In this document: piece by piece, positions 14,701-29,591 of the stretch | Layout of the letters: each line of letters begins with the position of its first letter | How positions within the stretch are numbered: the stretch's first letter is position 1 | Assembly (NCBI RefSeq): GCF_003672135.1 | Contig: NC_039507.1 | Location: 4,541,624 to 4,605,623 of the forward strand | Direction of reading: 5' to 3' | DNA from: Ooceraea biroi | Lineage: Eukaryota; Arthropoda; Insecta; Hymenoptera; Formicidae | Length of the DNA: 64,000 nucleotides | Notes under the pieces: model-generated | Told to the model about the DNA's origin: nothing | Seen by the model: the letters and a program-made list of their open reading frames with translations, nothing else | The model's database searches: none | Position numbers and translations under genes: made by a program

Positions 14701-16373
14701 TGAAATTCTGTATCACGCAGCAATTTTCACTCATTGAGGAAGTAATCATCAATTTTCGTTTATTTCATAATGTGACAAATCTGCATTATGTTAAATTACC
14801 AGGGCAGAATACAAAAAACGATTTTTCATCATCGTCGAGTGACTAAGAATTGCCAGGATAATTTTTGTATGCTTTCGTTTATAAATGGAGTTCGTTGTAA
14901 ATATTAGTGTGAGACAGCAAAGCATCCGAACATGAATATTAATATTATAGTTGAAGCTTAGCGACTTCATGGCGCGCTTTCCACGTCAGGAATGATTCCG
15001 TCAAGATTCCTCTTCATGATGAATCTGTGAAGAGGTTCTTAGTCGGCGCGTTATGATATTGTCGCTGGCAATTTTTCTTTCCGTCCAGCGACCTTAATTT
15101 TCCTCACAGCCAGGACTCGTCTTGCGTCATTTGGTAGGCAAAGTAAGCGGAGAATTAATCGGGACTTAATTACCAGGTTAGGCGGATACTTGTTGCAGTG
15201 AAGCGAAGGCGCCTACCGTAGGAGGCGCGTGAGGGTGCCGTAGCGTAATAAGATTCTCTTTAATGGCATTACACGCCTCATTGGGACTTGCCAAGTCCGA
15301 AGTTCGTGCGACTTTACGCCGTGTTTGACTTAACCGGAAGTTACAGCCTGCTACTCGCCCGGCTGACTGCATAGTCGAGCAAAGTCGAACGTCGGTTTCG
15401 AGCCTCTCGAAGGACCAAGAGTTACGACGAAAATAAGTCGTTAAAGTGATTCTTGCAGCCCTTTTTAATTACGTCATTCTTGTTAATCATGAGCAAAGCC
15501 TCTTAGGATAATTTGTCATAATTATATATAGTTAAATTTTAGTCTTCTACTTCTCATACTGTTATAAATTTGTATTTTTATCAGGTACTTTAATTTCTGT
15601 TTTGTTTTTTTTTATAGTAATACATATCTTCATATATTCATAAATTTTCGTGGAGATAGAATTTCTTGAATTCTTTATAATTAATTACAAGTCATTAGTG
15701 ATGATAAATGTCTTTATTCGTCATCAGTGTCGCATTACCTTCTTGTGACTTCTTTTCGAGCTTCAGCCGCTTGACTTCAAAGGTATATATAACAAATTTC
15801 TCAGCACCGTCTGTTACGTACAGCGGAAGAAACAAAACGTAAAGCGCTTTTAGACAACCGAGCGAAAAAGGACGTCAACGCCCTGATTAATTACACCAGC
15901 GGAGTATCTTGGACTGATCCGTGGCGCCACAAGAACCAGTCATTTCTTCATCGGTCGGCCATTAATTACGGCGTCACTTGAATTTCCAACAAGCATGCCC
16001 ACCAACGAAGGAGATCCAACACTTATCCCGACATCGTGATCCGCTGAGCGACTGTCGGTAGGCGCGAAGAAGTTCTGCACGATGCCGATGCTCGTTCGTG
16101 AATTGCTGACGCAAAAACGCACTTCGGGGGAAATCAGGTGTCGAATCGAACAGTCGGTGAACGGTCGCGCATCCCGATCCACGAGATAGCCCCTGGATGG
16201 GCCTTAAACAGGCTTTATCCGAAGTCAGCGACCGTCTCTGAAATCTCCGTAGGAAGTCCGCGCAAGAAACATTTAACACACATTTAATAGCTTAATTTAT
16301 AATTCTCGGCGGCGCGAGAAGAAATCTCATGAAAGATCCTGCATAGAACGAGGACAGAGCGGGCGGGTACAGA

Positions 16374-16620
16374 GAAAGACGCAGAGAAAGATAGAAAGAG
16401 CGATCGAGAGATGGACGAGTACGATGATGAAAGAAATGTGGATAAGTGGAAGGCAAAAGAAGAAACGGGAGGTAGGAGACGGCGAAAAACGGACGCGAGG
16501 AGAAGGTCGGACGCAGGGACGAAGAAAGGTGGAGGGACGCGGCGAACCCCGAGGAGCGCGCGCGTCCCCGAGAAGAAGAGGAATAAAGAGCCAGCGGGAA
16601 GAAGCTAAAACGGAAGGAAT
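16374..16620. repeat. Purine-rich low-complexity tract
   Basis: About 250 bp dominated by G and A on the plus strand. It explains the long Arg/Lys/Glu-rich open frames here. Similar shorter tracts lie at 6718-6835, 38728-38830, 43440-43515 and 62676-62703. Confidence 0.85.
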
Positions 16621-17394
16621 GCTGCCGGCGCTGCCGCGTGCACCGATGCCAATGATTCGACAATGCGCTGCGGTGATCGCGGGGATGCTTTATATGGAGC
16701 GTTGTCCCCGTGGGTGGTCCCCCGTAGGACGTCTCGCCAGGCGTCATCGCGGATTCTCCCGAGTGATCGGCCACGGCGTTGAGAACCACCGATAGTCAAC
16801 CTAGAAGACGACGGAGAGTGAGATCGAGCCGCGACGCGGGCTGAATCACTCATCACACTTATAGTATCGTATTCGTCGTCGTCGTCGTACAGCGTACGCA
16901 AGCTACTCCAGAGACGAGCTATTAACTTGCCAGTACTGGTACATTCCGCCGTTCTACAAGGTTACATTATTTGTTACAACGTTGCCTATCCAGGTTGGGT
17001 CATTCTTGTGCATTTCATCGACTGTGTACCGTTCGAAGCTTTTACTAATGCTTTATTGGGGCTTTAATTTCCTGGAAGATGGAGTGTACAGGCATCGTCG
17101 CTGACAAGTTTGCGTAATGATAAATAATGTATCGATACATGTGATTTTCTTGTAAGCAAGTTTAAAACGCTGAAAATCTAAGAAATAATCTCTGAAAGAT
17201 GTTGTTAAATTTGGGTTATTTCAGATGTAATCCAACTATCCAATATTTATGTAATTTCTACGTTGTAGATGGTGCAAAACACATAAGCAATGTTCCTGTG
17301 ACAATTATAGCGCGATGCAAAACAATAGATTTTCTTAGACATTTTTTTCCGAGGACCACCGTACATTGAGTCCCGAGGAAGGGAGAAGAGAAGA

Positions 17395-17418
17395 AGGAAG
17401 GAAGGAAGGAAGGAAGGA
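17395..17418. repeat. (GGAA)n microsatellite
   Basis: About six GGAA units flanked by further purine-rich sequence. Confidence 0.95.
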
Positions 17419-20400
17419 GGAACGAAAAGAAACCCAACGAGCACTGGTCGAAGCTATTCTCTGAAATCCGGCGATTCTTTCGGGCGTCTTCGGAGATGAT
17501 ATTTGCTCGGATCAATCCATAAGGTCGCCATGGCAACCGGTCAGCCTGGTTTGTCCACCCCCGACGGCCGAAGTCTGGAAAGCCAGTCGGCCCAACGAAT
17601 GGGCGAATGTACCCGGGGGTGCGGTACTGATGGCCAGTTGTCCGAGAGCGAAGCCACGAAGGGCGGGCAGTAGGTCCCGGTATATTTTCTCCTTTCGAAT
17701 CGACGAAGATGTTGCGTTTGTATCGCCAACCCCGAACAAAAACGTAGGAAGTCCGCCTCGCGATTTACCTGCACGCAATTTCCAATTCTCACGCAGTATT
17801 TGCATATTGGAGCCGCAAAATCCCGGCACGAGCAACGTATTCATGAGGTTTGCCCACGAAACTGTCCACGTAGCTTGTCTCTCCCTCATACGTAGATCCT
17901 CCTTCTTTCGTGGCTATCCATCACTCTCTGTTCGAGAAACTATTAGATTTGCAGATGCAAATGATGAGAAGATTCTCTGATGGTAACCCAGTTTGCGTAT
18001 TAAAAACAATTTTAGGTGCGGAATATTGCATAATATAAATATAATATTTCAATCACAATCCTTGGCATGTTCTATGCAATATGTTCCTTTCAGAACGTTG
18101 CTTTATACGTTGACACTTCATATCCAGTCAATTTACTTCTCACGCGTACGAGAATGCACCGTGATCGACGAGAGGCAAGTGGCTCGCGCGTTTCCGTAGC
18201 TTCTCGAATTTCGTGTAAAGCGACGGCTTCTGGATCCCGTCAAAATGAAATTAGGCAACGCAGGCGTCCGGAGAAGCGGGAATGCTCACGAAACGCGGCG
18301 ATGGCGGCGACAGATGCGACAGGCTATCCTCCCCGCATCTATCGTTCGTGAGAATATCCGCAAGTATTCTACATGCAAATTTATAGAGATCCTTCGGACA
18401 CCGGCGCTTCGAAGGGAGATGTATTCCCGAAGGAGCGGAGACACCAGCGACTAAGAGCGCTTCCTTGTACTGTCACTCCGCTCCGTTCGAATCAATCGCA
18501 TAAATCTCGACGCATCGATCGTCCCTTTCGGTAACGCGCGAGCGGACGTTCACAAAAATTTTTCTCGCCCCAGCCACCGTACGCTGGAGAAATGACACCA
18601 TTCTAGTTTTGTTATTTCACATTTTGGACGCGCGGAAAGCATGCCATGCAGGAAAGACTAATAAATCTACAGCTATTTTTTGAGAAATGTGCCTTCACGC
18701 AATTATGCTTCCTTGAAAATGCAAAGGATTGATATGCTGCCGAATTTGTCGCGAAATAAAGTATGGATGCGTGTGTTTCGAATATTGAAGATATAAATAC
18801 ATAAACAAATATGCGATACATTGGTTTAACACGTGTAAAACGTATTTTATCATTACATTAAATTTCCCGCGTTGTTATCAATCATACGCGTGCTAATGGA
18901 AGCGAGCTGTTAATATCCATTAGAGTATTAACCGCTACGCTCTATCATGAAAAGTACTTCCCCGAAATTATTGTGTCGTTTAATCCGTGAATCGATAAAT
19001 ACCGGTATAATTTATAAAAGTAATTTATAAAATGTACAGAGTGCTTAACATCTTCCTTCGCGCAATGGTGCATGGTACAAACCGCAGCATGATGGATAGT
19101 AGGCAGACGGCAACAATCGGAGAAAAAGTTCTCGAGACTACTCCGGAGGATTCCAGCGATTCAAAGTTCTGCGATATACGTACCGTCGACAATCGCGCTT
19201 ACTATTTTCATCGCGCCGCGTCCGATCGAGCGGGGACAGCTCGCGATCCCAGTAAGATAGAGCAGTGGATCATCATTAACCAGATGGGTGCAAAACCGCG
19301 GACGTCTGATTGACAGGCGCGCAAAGACTTCCCGTTTTTCCTAAACCTACCGTTTAGTTCCCGGTACGGGGGGACCCTTCTGCGTTGCCGAAGAACGATA
19401 TACGGCAGCTGACGAAGAGGAGAAATGCGACGGAGACGAGGGAAGCAATGGGTGAGGACAGGGCGAAGACAGGATAGGGCTCCGGGAAGGAGAAAGGGTT
19501 CTCTGTGGTTCTTCGGGCCTGACGGATAGCCAAGAGGCGCCAAGCTATGCGAACTATTCGGCTCTTGTGTCATGCTGCCCGCTCGTATACGTCGATGCAG
19601 CTCCAGTGTGTAATGTGTGCAAAAGCGAGCGAAGCGCGAGCGCGCGCACGTAGGTGTGCGTGCGACGTCTGCGTGTTACCGATAAACCGAGTCGAATTCC
19701 GAGATGTCAATCCGCTATTCTGGTGTGTGTCTCCCATGTTGGACGCCGAGATTCCTTCTCGTTCTGCACACTCCTCGGGCCGCTCGCGACCGAGAAGAGA
19801 AGAGAATTTCCTTTTTTGCGGGGATCCGACGTCTAGAATATTTATCAGCCGAATGACGGTGAAGTGGTCTTGATTTCTGTGGAAAGCTGAGCAAGAGGAT
19901 CTAACGCGAATTGATGCGGTCGCAAGACCGAGTAGCTCTGTAATTGTCCACCCGCAATCCCTTACAGTGGTCGCACGCAAGTCACCTACTGATCGATGCT
20001 GAGGTTATCGCAAACCGCGAGATTCTTCCTCGTACTTGCGTGTAATGCAATTCCGATTAATCCATTTAGTCACGAGCCATCGTCCACGAAAACGATGATC
20101 AAATAAAAGTTTATTTCAAATGGTTTTTTTAAATAATACGATCAAAATTTCCATAAAATTCATTTCAATGTTAAATTAGTTTTGTAAAAAACAAAAAAGT
20201 GATCGTGTTAAAAGTAAAACATACTTCAAGATTGAAGCTGACCTTTTATCTACAATATAATATAATAAACATGATGTAAAGTAGTATTTAAATAGCGTGT
20301 AGAAGAAAAATTACATATAATCATAATATTGCCAGCTATAAATTGCAATTATTGTTTGTCATGGCGATTGGAAATGAGATTGCACTCCTCGTCTTATTGC

Positions 20401-20634
20401 AGCGCGCGCGAGCGTGCCCGCAGCAATCTGGTATTGGTACGTGGCCGATGTTTAGAGGCCCTAGAAAGTAATTGAGTGGCCACGCGACTCTTCAAGTGGT
20501 CCCCTACCCACATCGCGCAGTTGGGGTATCCCTAGTACTCTTTCTCGCTGGTAACCACCTGTTTTGAGTGGAGAACCTGGCTCCCTTTCTCGCTCATTCC
20601 TCTCGCTCACGCACACGCGTGCCAGGAAAAACAT

Positions 20635-20668
20635 GCACCGCCACCATCACCACCACTACCACGATCAC
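20635..20668. repeat. CAC-rich tract
   Basis: Imperfect CAC/CAT trinucleotides that would read as a His run on the plus strand. No supporting gene structure. Confidence 0.8.
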
Positions 20669-23600
20669 TTTGAATTTGCGCGATACGTCGAGGGATTGAC
20701 ATACGGCCGATGGGTGCCACCGGGTTTTAAACCCCCTCGGAAGGACCCATCGCGGCCATTGATCGCCGCCGCCAACGCTGTCATTCTACGACCCCGTGTA
20801 CGCGGATGCGCCCCTCCGATCTGTTTGCTTACGTCCTTCATCGGGACAAACGGGTCCTTCCTTGCGCTCGTGCAATTCTCCCGCTGAATCGTAACTCGTT
20901 AACGGGGACGTAATGATGACTTATGTGCCCGTCATATTGCATCAGTTCTTACTCGAATGGGAGATAAAAATCTCTGATAAAAATCTTATTATTTTATACT
21001 TATTGAAGTTAGAGCTGAAATCGTAATTAGCATAGTGCGGGACAAGTACAATTAATTACAAGCGAAATTAATTGTCCCTTGCTGAAAACACCGAAGTAAC
21101 GCATCCCTCGTAAAGTGTCGTGTGGCAAACTCTGGATAAGAATAATAGGAGGTAGGAGGAGGTAGGGGCGGAGATCGATTTCGTGAAACACGAGAGAGTG
21201 CGAGCGAGAGGAGCCGTGGGAGGGAGAGAATACAGAGAGGACCGAATGCCATTTAGAGTCATCCACCGTGTCTCAATCTAGGGGCACCCTTCAAGCCATC
21301 GGCGAGCCGTGACGGTTGGCATCTGTTCCGCGGAACCCCAACGAAGTTGGTAGAGAAGCAGCGCCGGCGGAAGCACATAACGTCGTGTTGGCGTTGCTAC
21401 AAAATGCCAAAGGGTCCACCGCTATGACGCCTATGAGATGCACCGTCGAAAACGAGTTCACGCGAATCCACGGGCCGCAGACCGCTTTCCGAACGGTTTC
21501 ACTCTCCAATCGGCTGGAAATAAGTGTTCCGCGTGCGTAGAATCACGGAAAGCGTTAAGTGATGACACGTTCTAAGGGGCACCTTGAATCGCGCTTTCAC
21601 GAACTGTTGAAACGCCAGTGAAACGTTTAAAAGTACCATTGATACTTTTTTAAATCCATAAAGAGTCACAGTTTAAGTCACAATTACTTAGTGTACACTG
21701 AAGATAAAGTTGCGGAGCTGATTTAATTAAGAAGACCGATGTAAAATGTTAAATTGACAGGAAGATTTAAAAGTGAACGTTGATTTTCGCCTGATAAGTA
21801 GAGAAGCGAGGAATCACAGGATCGGCAGGATCGTGACATACCGAGTTATGTACGAATTAAAATGCGCAGATACGTGATTTGATTCGTTTGACATGGGAAC
21901 CGGAAGGAGACGAAATAAGCTCGGCTTTGTCGACGACGAACAAAGTAGATGGAAGTCCGCCGGTGAGAGAAAGAGAATGCTTCTACCTTCCTGGAAGGTA
22001 GATCGATGGCGATTTTTCACTCACTTAGTTCGGCGCGCATCAATATGCATTAAGCTGATCGGTTCTCCCTATTGGCTTCTTCTCTCCGGGAGCAAGAGAG
22101 ACGGGATTCCCGTAGCGAGAGGAAGAGCGCTACACAGATCGAAAGAGCGCCGTGGAGAGACGTGGCTGGAGCGCCGCTCCGCACTTTTCCCATCCTTCCA
22201 TTCTACCCCTTTCCTCGGCTACGTAAGGAGAGAACAGCAGACGCTGTGCGGGAAGCTGTTAAGATATTCTTCGAAAATAAGGGTACCGTATCGGGGTAAT
22301 TCTCGGCAGGTGGAATAACCGTAAGGGAATCGAGCCGAAGTCCGGAGTACGGACTAAGATTCCATGGCGTCACGAGGCTCCAGGGTGCATTTCGGTATCT
22401 GGCTAGGCTGCCGCATAGCCACGGCGAAGCTGCGCTTACTACTTTTTGCAAGGGTGGTAGGCCAATCAGCGTCCACTTGCTCGACGACTTTCGGAAAGTC
22501 TTGAGCTTTCGTTATTGTACGCGACGCTCACAACCACGCGCTTCGTATTCGTGCGCAATATCCCGCTATTCTATCTATATGTTTCTAGCATAAAACGCTG
22601 CTGATAGCGCTAGGATAGATTTTGATTGAATAAGTGATTTCAAAATCTTTACTTGTCCATTCACAACGGCACCGATTCGAATAAATTCTTTGATTATGTT
22701 CGATTATATGCGAAACCTTAAAAATTTATGTTCATAATTACATTACTCATAATTATTTTCATCAGGAAATAAGTTTCTGAAAATTTTAGTATAACATTTT
22801 TCAAAAGAATATTTCAAGAAATATAATATTTAAAGATTTTTTCATTAAAGTTATATATGGATAAATTAGATTGCAAATTATGTTTCACAAAAAATATTAA
22901 TAAACAAAATGTCGGAGTGCTCGAGTGCTCGTGATTTTTTTAGCAGGAGTTTTTGAACAGGATATGAAAAAATGTACTACATACAAACGGTATGTTCGAG
23001 CAATTCCAGAAACGATTCTGCTGATACATAATGGATCGGCAGGGTTAGCATAAGTTTTCCATTAGCAGACTGAATAGATCGAGATATCGATAATATCCAA
23101 TATAGATTCCAGACGTATTTTGTGACTTGGGCGAGTATTTTAGACGCAACCTGGCCATCGTAGCTTGTCAAAAATTCTCCCTCCAGCCTCATTTCGCATA
23201 TTCGACAGTTAGAGAGAGAGACGCTTCCAAGTTTTTGATGAATCGACTGATTGGACAAATTTACGACTTTGCGTCGCAACTGGATCGTGTTTAGTTCTTT
23301 GGGACATTCATTCTTCTCTTATGATTAAAATAATTTTTGTATTTGCAACAAAGAAGATATTGATAAAACAGATATTAATGAATTTTTGTATATGAAATTT
23401 TATAAAGAGTTTTTATATAACTTATTTTTATTTTGAGGCAAATAGCGTAATGTGCACATTGAAACAATTCGTAACCTTCTCAGCTCTCTTCAGTTCCAGT
23501 TTTACACCATCGTTGTTTAACGTTGTTTATATCCTCTCCCACAACTTTTTAATCGATTCGCCGAAAATAATTAGCAGAGCAAATACCGAGATATTTAATC

Positions 23601-26600
23601 GGCGATTTCGCGCACGAACGATCAGTTGCTTTCATTTTAATACAGGAGCGTGTATGCGCACTCTCGTCCATTTATTTTAGGGGTATGTCGAGAGCGGAGG
23701 GTGTGATATCCCCCAACTATAGGGACCCATATGCTCCGCATACGGGAGAAAGAGAGCCTGTGCGTTACTACTCAGTGTGTTTTGATTTCCCTAATAGTCA
23801 CGTCAGAAAATAGTCTTCCCAAGAGCAGTCGAGCTGAAAATGCTGGTGCGGTCTAATTTTTTTTGACGTTACTGCCTTTCAGGAAGAAAAGAAACACGTT
23901 TGTCCCACGTAACGACGATAAATGCAACTACAATGATAGATACATGTTTATTTCTCCAATAATATTATTATATATATTATTATAATAATATTATATAAAT
24001 TATGTAATTGAAATATTTATTTTATTGATATCATATAATGAGTAATATACACGATACACAATGATTTTCTCTGCTTTTCATTCAGTTGTCGATAAATCGA
24101 CAGCGTTGAGATATCGCAAAAAGCTATACGATACCAATTGATTTTTGCTATCCAGTCGATTGTGCGTGGAAAAATTGAAAAAGTAAGGACAGTTCTAGTT
24201 AACAATGATAGTCGGGTGAGATTTCCCACCGGATTTCTTGGTTCGACCAATGAATGGACCCATTTCAGTATGCATCGCGCATGTCGTTCGCTTAATAAGT
24301 TTTCCTTATCGATGTGTGTCATCTACAGCGGGCAGTCGAGACCCGTCATTATCGGCACTATCTTTGGTCGGTCGTTCTGATCATTTTCGTGAAAAATCGT
24401 CCGATACGCGCGTGCGTACTTGTTAGGCAGCATAGAATTAATGTGGTCTGACATGTGTCGCACGTACGCTGCGCTTTCACCTGATTAGGTTCTATCAGAC
24501 CACCAAACCATTTCCGGTTGCTGCGATGCTTGTTACACAAAACCGGCATTTTGCGGCGTTGCTGTTAGAAAGCGCAAACACCATGTAATAATTATACTAT
24601 TGATTCTGTATACAGGGAACAGCAGAAACGAATGTACTGATTTTTACATCCGGCTTTTTTGCTATTGAAACTTGCTAGATTGAATAATTTTTTCGATATT
24701 GCTAATCGAAAATTGGAATTCAATAAAATAAACTTATTAAATAAAGTGTATATAGGTAATGTACTATAATATAAGCGTTGTAATATCGCTATTCAATGTT
24801 ATACGATCGATTCTGCTATGCTCTGTCGTGTTGTGCAAAACGTTCGTTACCGAATATCAGTTTTTGTTGGAAGCAAAGCTGTGAAGCATGTTGTCGAAAA
24901 ACAGACAAAAGAAACAGACAGTTATGAAAAAGTTGAATAAAATATCTCAACGTTCGCGTGGAAAGACTTTTCAGCGAGTGCATAGAAAACGGCCTGACCG
25001 GCCTTGATATCGAATCCATATTGATGGAGATTCGCTGCAAGGGTGTGAGACAACGTGCCACGATTCGACCAGATTTGCATGCATTAACGCCACAAGCGAG
25101 ACTGATTGACAATCCGTGTGTCATTGTGACGTCAGTCAAATCGCCCGAGCGTCCTCCATCAATCGCAATCAATTAAGGTAACGATTGATTGTTACGCGTT
25201 TGAATTCGGAGAGGAGAATATCGTGAACCGGTATTTATGTGGAGCATAAAACGGGGAACTTTCGCAAGCTACGGTATCGTCGAGATAAACGAAACGATAA
25301 AAAATTTTTTGAATTCTTTCGCACGAATATAAGAATAATTACTTATTCTTTGTGAATTATTATCTCATTATGTGCTTTTTCTTTAATTATTATCACGTTA
25401 TAGCAAGATTTAGCTTGAAGATGGAGATATATTTTATGATGAAACTTGTTATTTCCAGATTTTATTATTTCCTTAATTTAAATACCTACGCAAAGTTTCG
25501 CATTAGATGATTTTAAGTTTTTCATGAGTTTTTAATCTTTATATCTTTTATATAATTTTTATATGTTGTATGAAACACAATGTTAAGTGTCCTACATATC
25601 ATATTACAGGTGTTTCGCATGTATATTTATTGGACTTTGCATAATTTTTAATTTTGCTTTTTTGTTCTTTAGGAAAACGTTGTCAAGTCAACCTGCCATT
25701 CCCTCCGTCAACAAGAACGTCAATTTTTCAATCATTTCCAAATTTCTCATGCTCGTTGAACGGTTAACGTAGCGTTTCGACGCTTGAGCGATTAGAGCGA
25801 TCTGAAATCTGCCGGGGCTTGCCACGGGAGGATTAACTTTTATCGTGGCGCTGACCAGCCGTGGAGCATTTTTTCCCCGTGCAACATTTCGCCGTGGCGT
25901 CCCTTCAGAGAGAGGCCGCTTTCGCGTGGGCACGGGACAGGGGAGGGAAGCGAAACGATCGTCGTCGCGCGGGATTCGAAATGGAATCCATCAAATTGAC
26001 GGAGGGAATGGCAGGGAGATGCGTCACGCTACTGAGGGTCATCGCGATCGGTATGAACGTATGGCCCAGGATGAGGAAGCGGTAGCGGAGGAAGAGGATG
26101 AGGAGGAGAAAGGCCGGTGCTGTAGCGTGCGGAGAGCGCTACACGAGGGCTATGATCGATGCCCCGAAATTAAGGGCTTGCCCACTGAGCGAAATAAAGT
26201 TAGCCAATCGCGCTGGCGACCGACCTGTTCGAACGTTATTGGCTGTGGCAGCGACGGGGTGCGTTATTCGTCGCACACCGACCCGATGCCCGATTTTTTT
26301 CACACGCCCGCTACACCACCTCCCTCCCCTGTGTTATCAGGGGGAGCTTCTGGATACCGGCAATTGGAGAAAGAGAGTGACACCGGAACGCACGGGCGAC
26401 GGCGGCGGAGGAGGAAGAGGCAGCGGCAGAGAGGCGGGTGGATTTTCGTAATTATGAAACGCCGTTAGCCCCCGGGGATCCGTCAGTCGGCGGGGGAGCC
26501 CGTGGCGCTGCCCGGCCACGACAATGCCATTTTAATTATGCATGTTAATTGGTTTCCGAGTCCGGCGTAATACCAGCTTCTCTAGAACTGTTCTCGCAAT

Positions 26601-28274
26601 CCGCCTACCGTCGATCGATGTCCATCAACGTTTCGATCGATCGACCGATTATGTCAAACTGTTGCACATATGTGGATGGAAGCTAAAACCTCTGCAATCT
26701 TCATGAATCTGGATTTATCTTTGCCGATTGACACAATACACGTGTCATAGTGATGATGCATTTTGTAAAATTTTTTATTAAATCATGAATTTTCCAAACT
26801 CAATGTCGTGTAAAGAATAAAAGATTGAGACTAAAAGAGATTGACGTGAATGCAGTAAAAGCGAAAACATCATTGCGATAAACGTAAAGAAGTGGAATTT
26901 ATAATAAATCTCAAACATGAAGTCTTATGTGAATCAAAGAGCAAATGTTTATTGCTTAAAGATGTAACTGCATAATCTGTAACTATTTCGAGTATCAATA
27001 TCGTGTTATTGGTTTTAACAGTGAAAGTTACGCTTTCGGATATTGCATCGAAAGTGGCGCGAACGGATGACAAAATAATCACGCTTAGGAACAAACGCTT
27101 TGTTTTTCTCTACAGTCAGGTACACCGAATTGATGGGGAGCACGTTGTACTTTCTGCACAGCTGAGTGAGCATGTCACAATCGACCAGGACCGCCTCAAT
27201 CAAAGTGGCATTGATACCCTTCGCCCACTCTCTCGATCAGAGCCTCGCGTTCTCCATTGTGGTTTTGTGCGAGACCGAAAATCTCTATTAGCCTTCCAAT
27301 ATATATATTTTCCCCGTGAACAATATACACAGACACATCGTGCATACATAGACACATCGTTTATAATATATTGAAAAGAAAGAAAACCGTATGTAAATAT
27401 GCATATCTGCTTGTAGGAATATAAAAATGAAAACCAGCAATAAAAAAAAACCGATGTGGAGTAGATTCGATATGTTTTTTATTCATATAGGTCTATCAAT
27501 AATAATTCTGTTTTGGATCCTTTATGTAAAAAATTAATGAATGCGTTTGTGTAATTAAATATCAGTAAACACGTGAATAATGTTGATGTGCAGTAAAGCA
27601 AGCATTATTCCGAGTATATGGCAGAGATAATCATGCAGTGAAGATTCAATTCTGTAATTTTGCGGAAGTTAACCATTTATTTTACTCTTGTTACAATCCA
27701 TCGCGTCTATGAAACGAACTCGAGGGCGGCGTTCGTCACGACACGCGACCGCATCGCGGTTGCATTCACGTTACAACGCGGTGGTTACGACATTATTCGA
27801 GTGCGTGCGTGGCGTGTGCCGAACGGGCATTTTCGAGATTAATTCCTCTATCGTTTCACCGATCGGCCCAACCTACGAGATTGTATAATTTCTCCTACAG
27901 GACGATAATTATTATTATTTTTTCCGCCCCCTACACTACTGAATACCTAATGCGCAGTCAAACCACGCATATACTGATATTGCGAGAACATGTTAAGATT
28001 ATTAACGTATCTAGTTTGTGAAAAGAAGTTTCCTGCTTCTATTTAAACAATTGCGTACGACCAGCTTAACAATCTTATTACGATTCTTACATTGCATTGA
28101 TTTATATCTGCTTCCTATTGAAAACCGTAAAGCTTCAAGAGCTGCCATCCAATTCGACCCATTTTGCTGTCGAGCTACTTTCGAGTATTGACGAATAAAA
28201 CACGACTGTCACATGGCATCGGGGTTAAACCCAACAGGTGTAGACGCCGGGAGTTTCGAAGGCGCAGAAAAATA

Positions 28275-28319
28275 GTTACGTGCGAGCCTACCGGGCTTTG
28301 CCTGTCACCGGCACGTAAC
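28275..28319. repeat. Perfect 9-bp inverted repeat (hairpin)
   Basis: GTTACGTGC and GCACGTAAC flank a 27-nt loop that itself contains AGCC/GGCT arms. On either strand this could fold as a nested hairpin. It is in the CpG-rich island just downstream of exon 6. Too short a stem for a microRNA precursor. Confidence 0.5.
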
Positions 28320-28427
28320 ACATATCCCTTCGAATACGGATGAAAGCTCGAAGCCGCCGGCGTATCGAAACCCGTGGGTTGAGCACCCCTGAGCGCAAGA
28401 TGTCCTCCTGAAGACTATCTCGGCCCG

Positions 28428-28441
28428 GGTCCCGCGGGAAA
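28428..28441. promoter_or_regulatory. Partial COE site in intron 6
   Basis: The sequence GGTCCCGCGGGAAA keeps the CCC-N2-GGG core and matches 9 of 12 fixed positions. It is about 600 bp downstream of exon 6. It could be chance. Confidence 0.3.
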
Positions 28442-29052
28442 CCTCTTCCTTCCTGCCGTTCCTATCTCAGGACACTCTATAGCCTATTCAGATACCAGGC
28501 TCACCCTGCTACTCTCGTGTTAGCCACGCCACCGAAGAGAGACCGAGCGAGTACGTGAGAGGAGGAGGGTGCGAGGCGAGTGGGTGTGTAAGGGGAAGTC
28601 TATGTTACCATGGACTAGCAGCACCGTGCACGAGACGGAGGACGTGTAAGTGCGCCCGAGTATTCGAGTACTCTTCTACCCGGCAGCCCCACCTCATAGG
28701 AGACGTATTTTGCAAGCCTAAATGTCCTAGAAGCCCGGTCGCAACGGCGCACGGGGTTCTATCTTATAGGTGGGTCCTTCCAGAAGGAGTTATCTGAACC
28801 CTTATTTCGCAGATCGTTGAAAATGACGATAGCACACACGACAGACTGATGATACCGGAAGTCGTTGGTGCCTCGACGAAGCCGATGTTCTGTCCCGTCG
28901 TCGAGGTGATACTCCGTGTCCCGGTATCATAAAATTCGGTCGTTACTTTATGCAGCTGCGAGATATATTCGCACGCTTAAACAGATCGCGGCGATACCGA
29001 TAACAGGAGGATTTGTCCTACGAAAATCAGAGATAAAGGTAGATTCTACTCA

Positions 29053-29591
<539 letters not shown>

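Noticed and set aside
20564..20887. 107-codon plus-strand frame with a His run
   Set aside because: The His run is a CAC repeat; no start context, splice site or family match to support it.
22977..23279. 100-codon minus-strand open frame within intron 6
   Set aside because: Does not match any COE exon and has no consensus splice borders.
24958..25176. 72-codon plus-strand frame with coding-like codons
   Set aside because: No recognised family and no exon borders; insufficient to call a gene.
25845..26468. 207-codon plus-strand open frame rich in Arg, Glu and Gly
   Set aside because: Composition follows purine-rich low-complexity DNA; no domain and no splice context.
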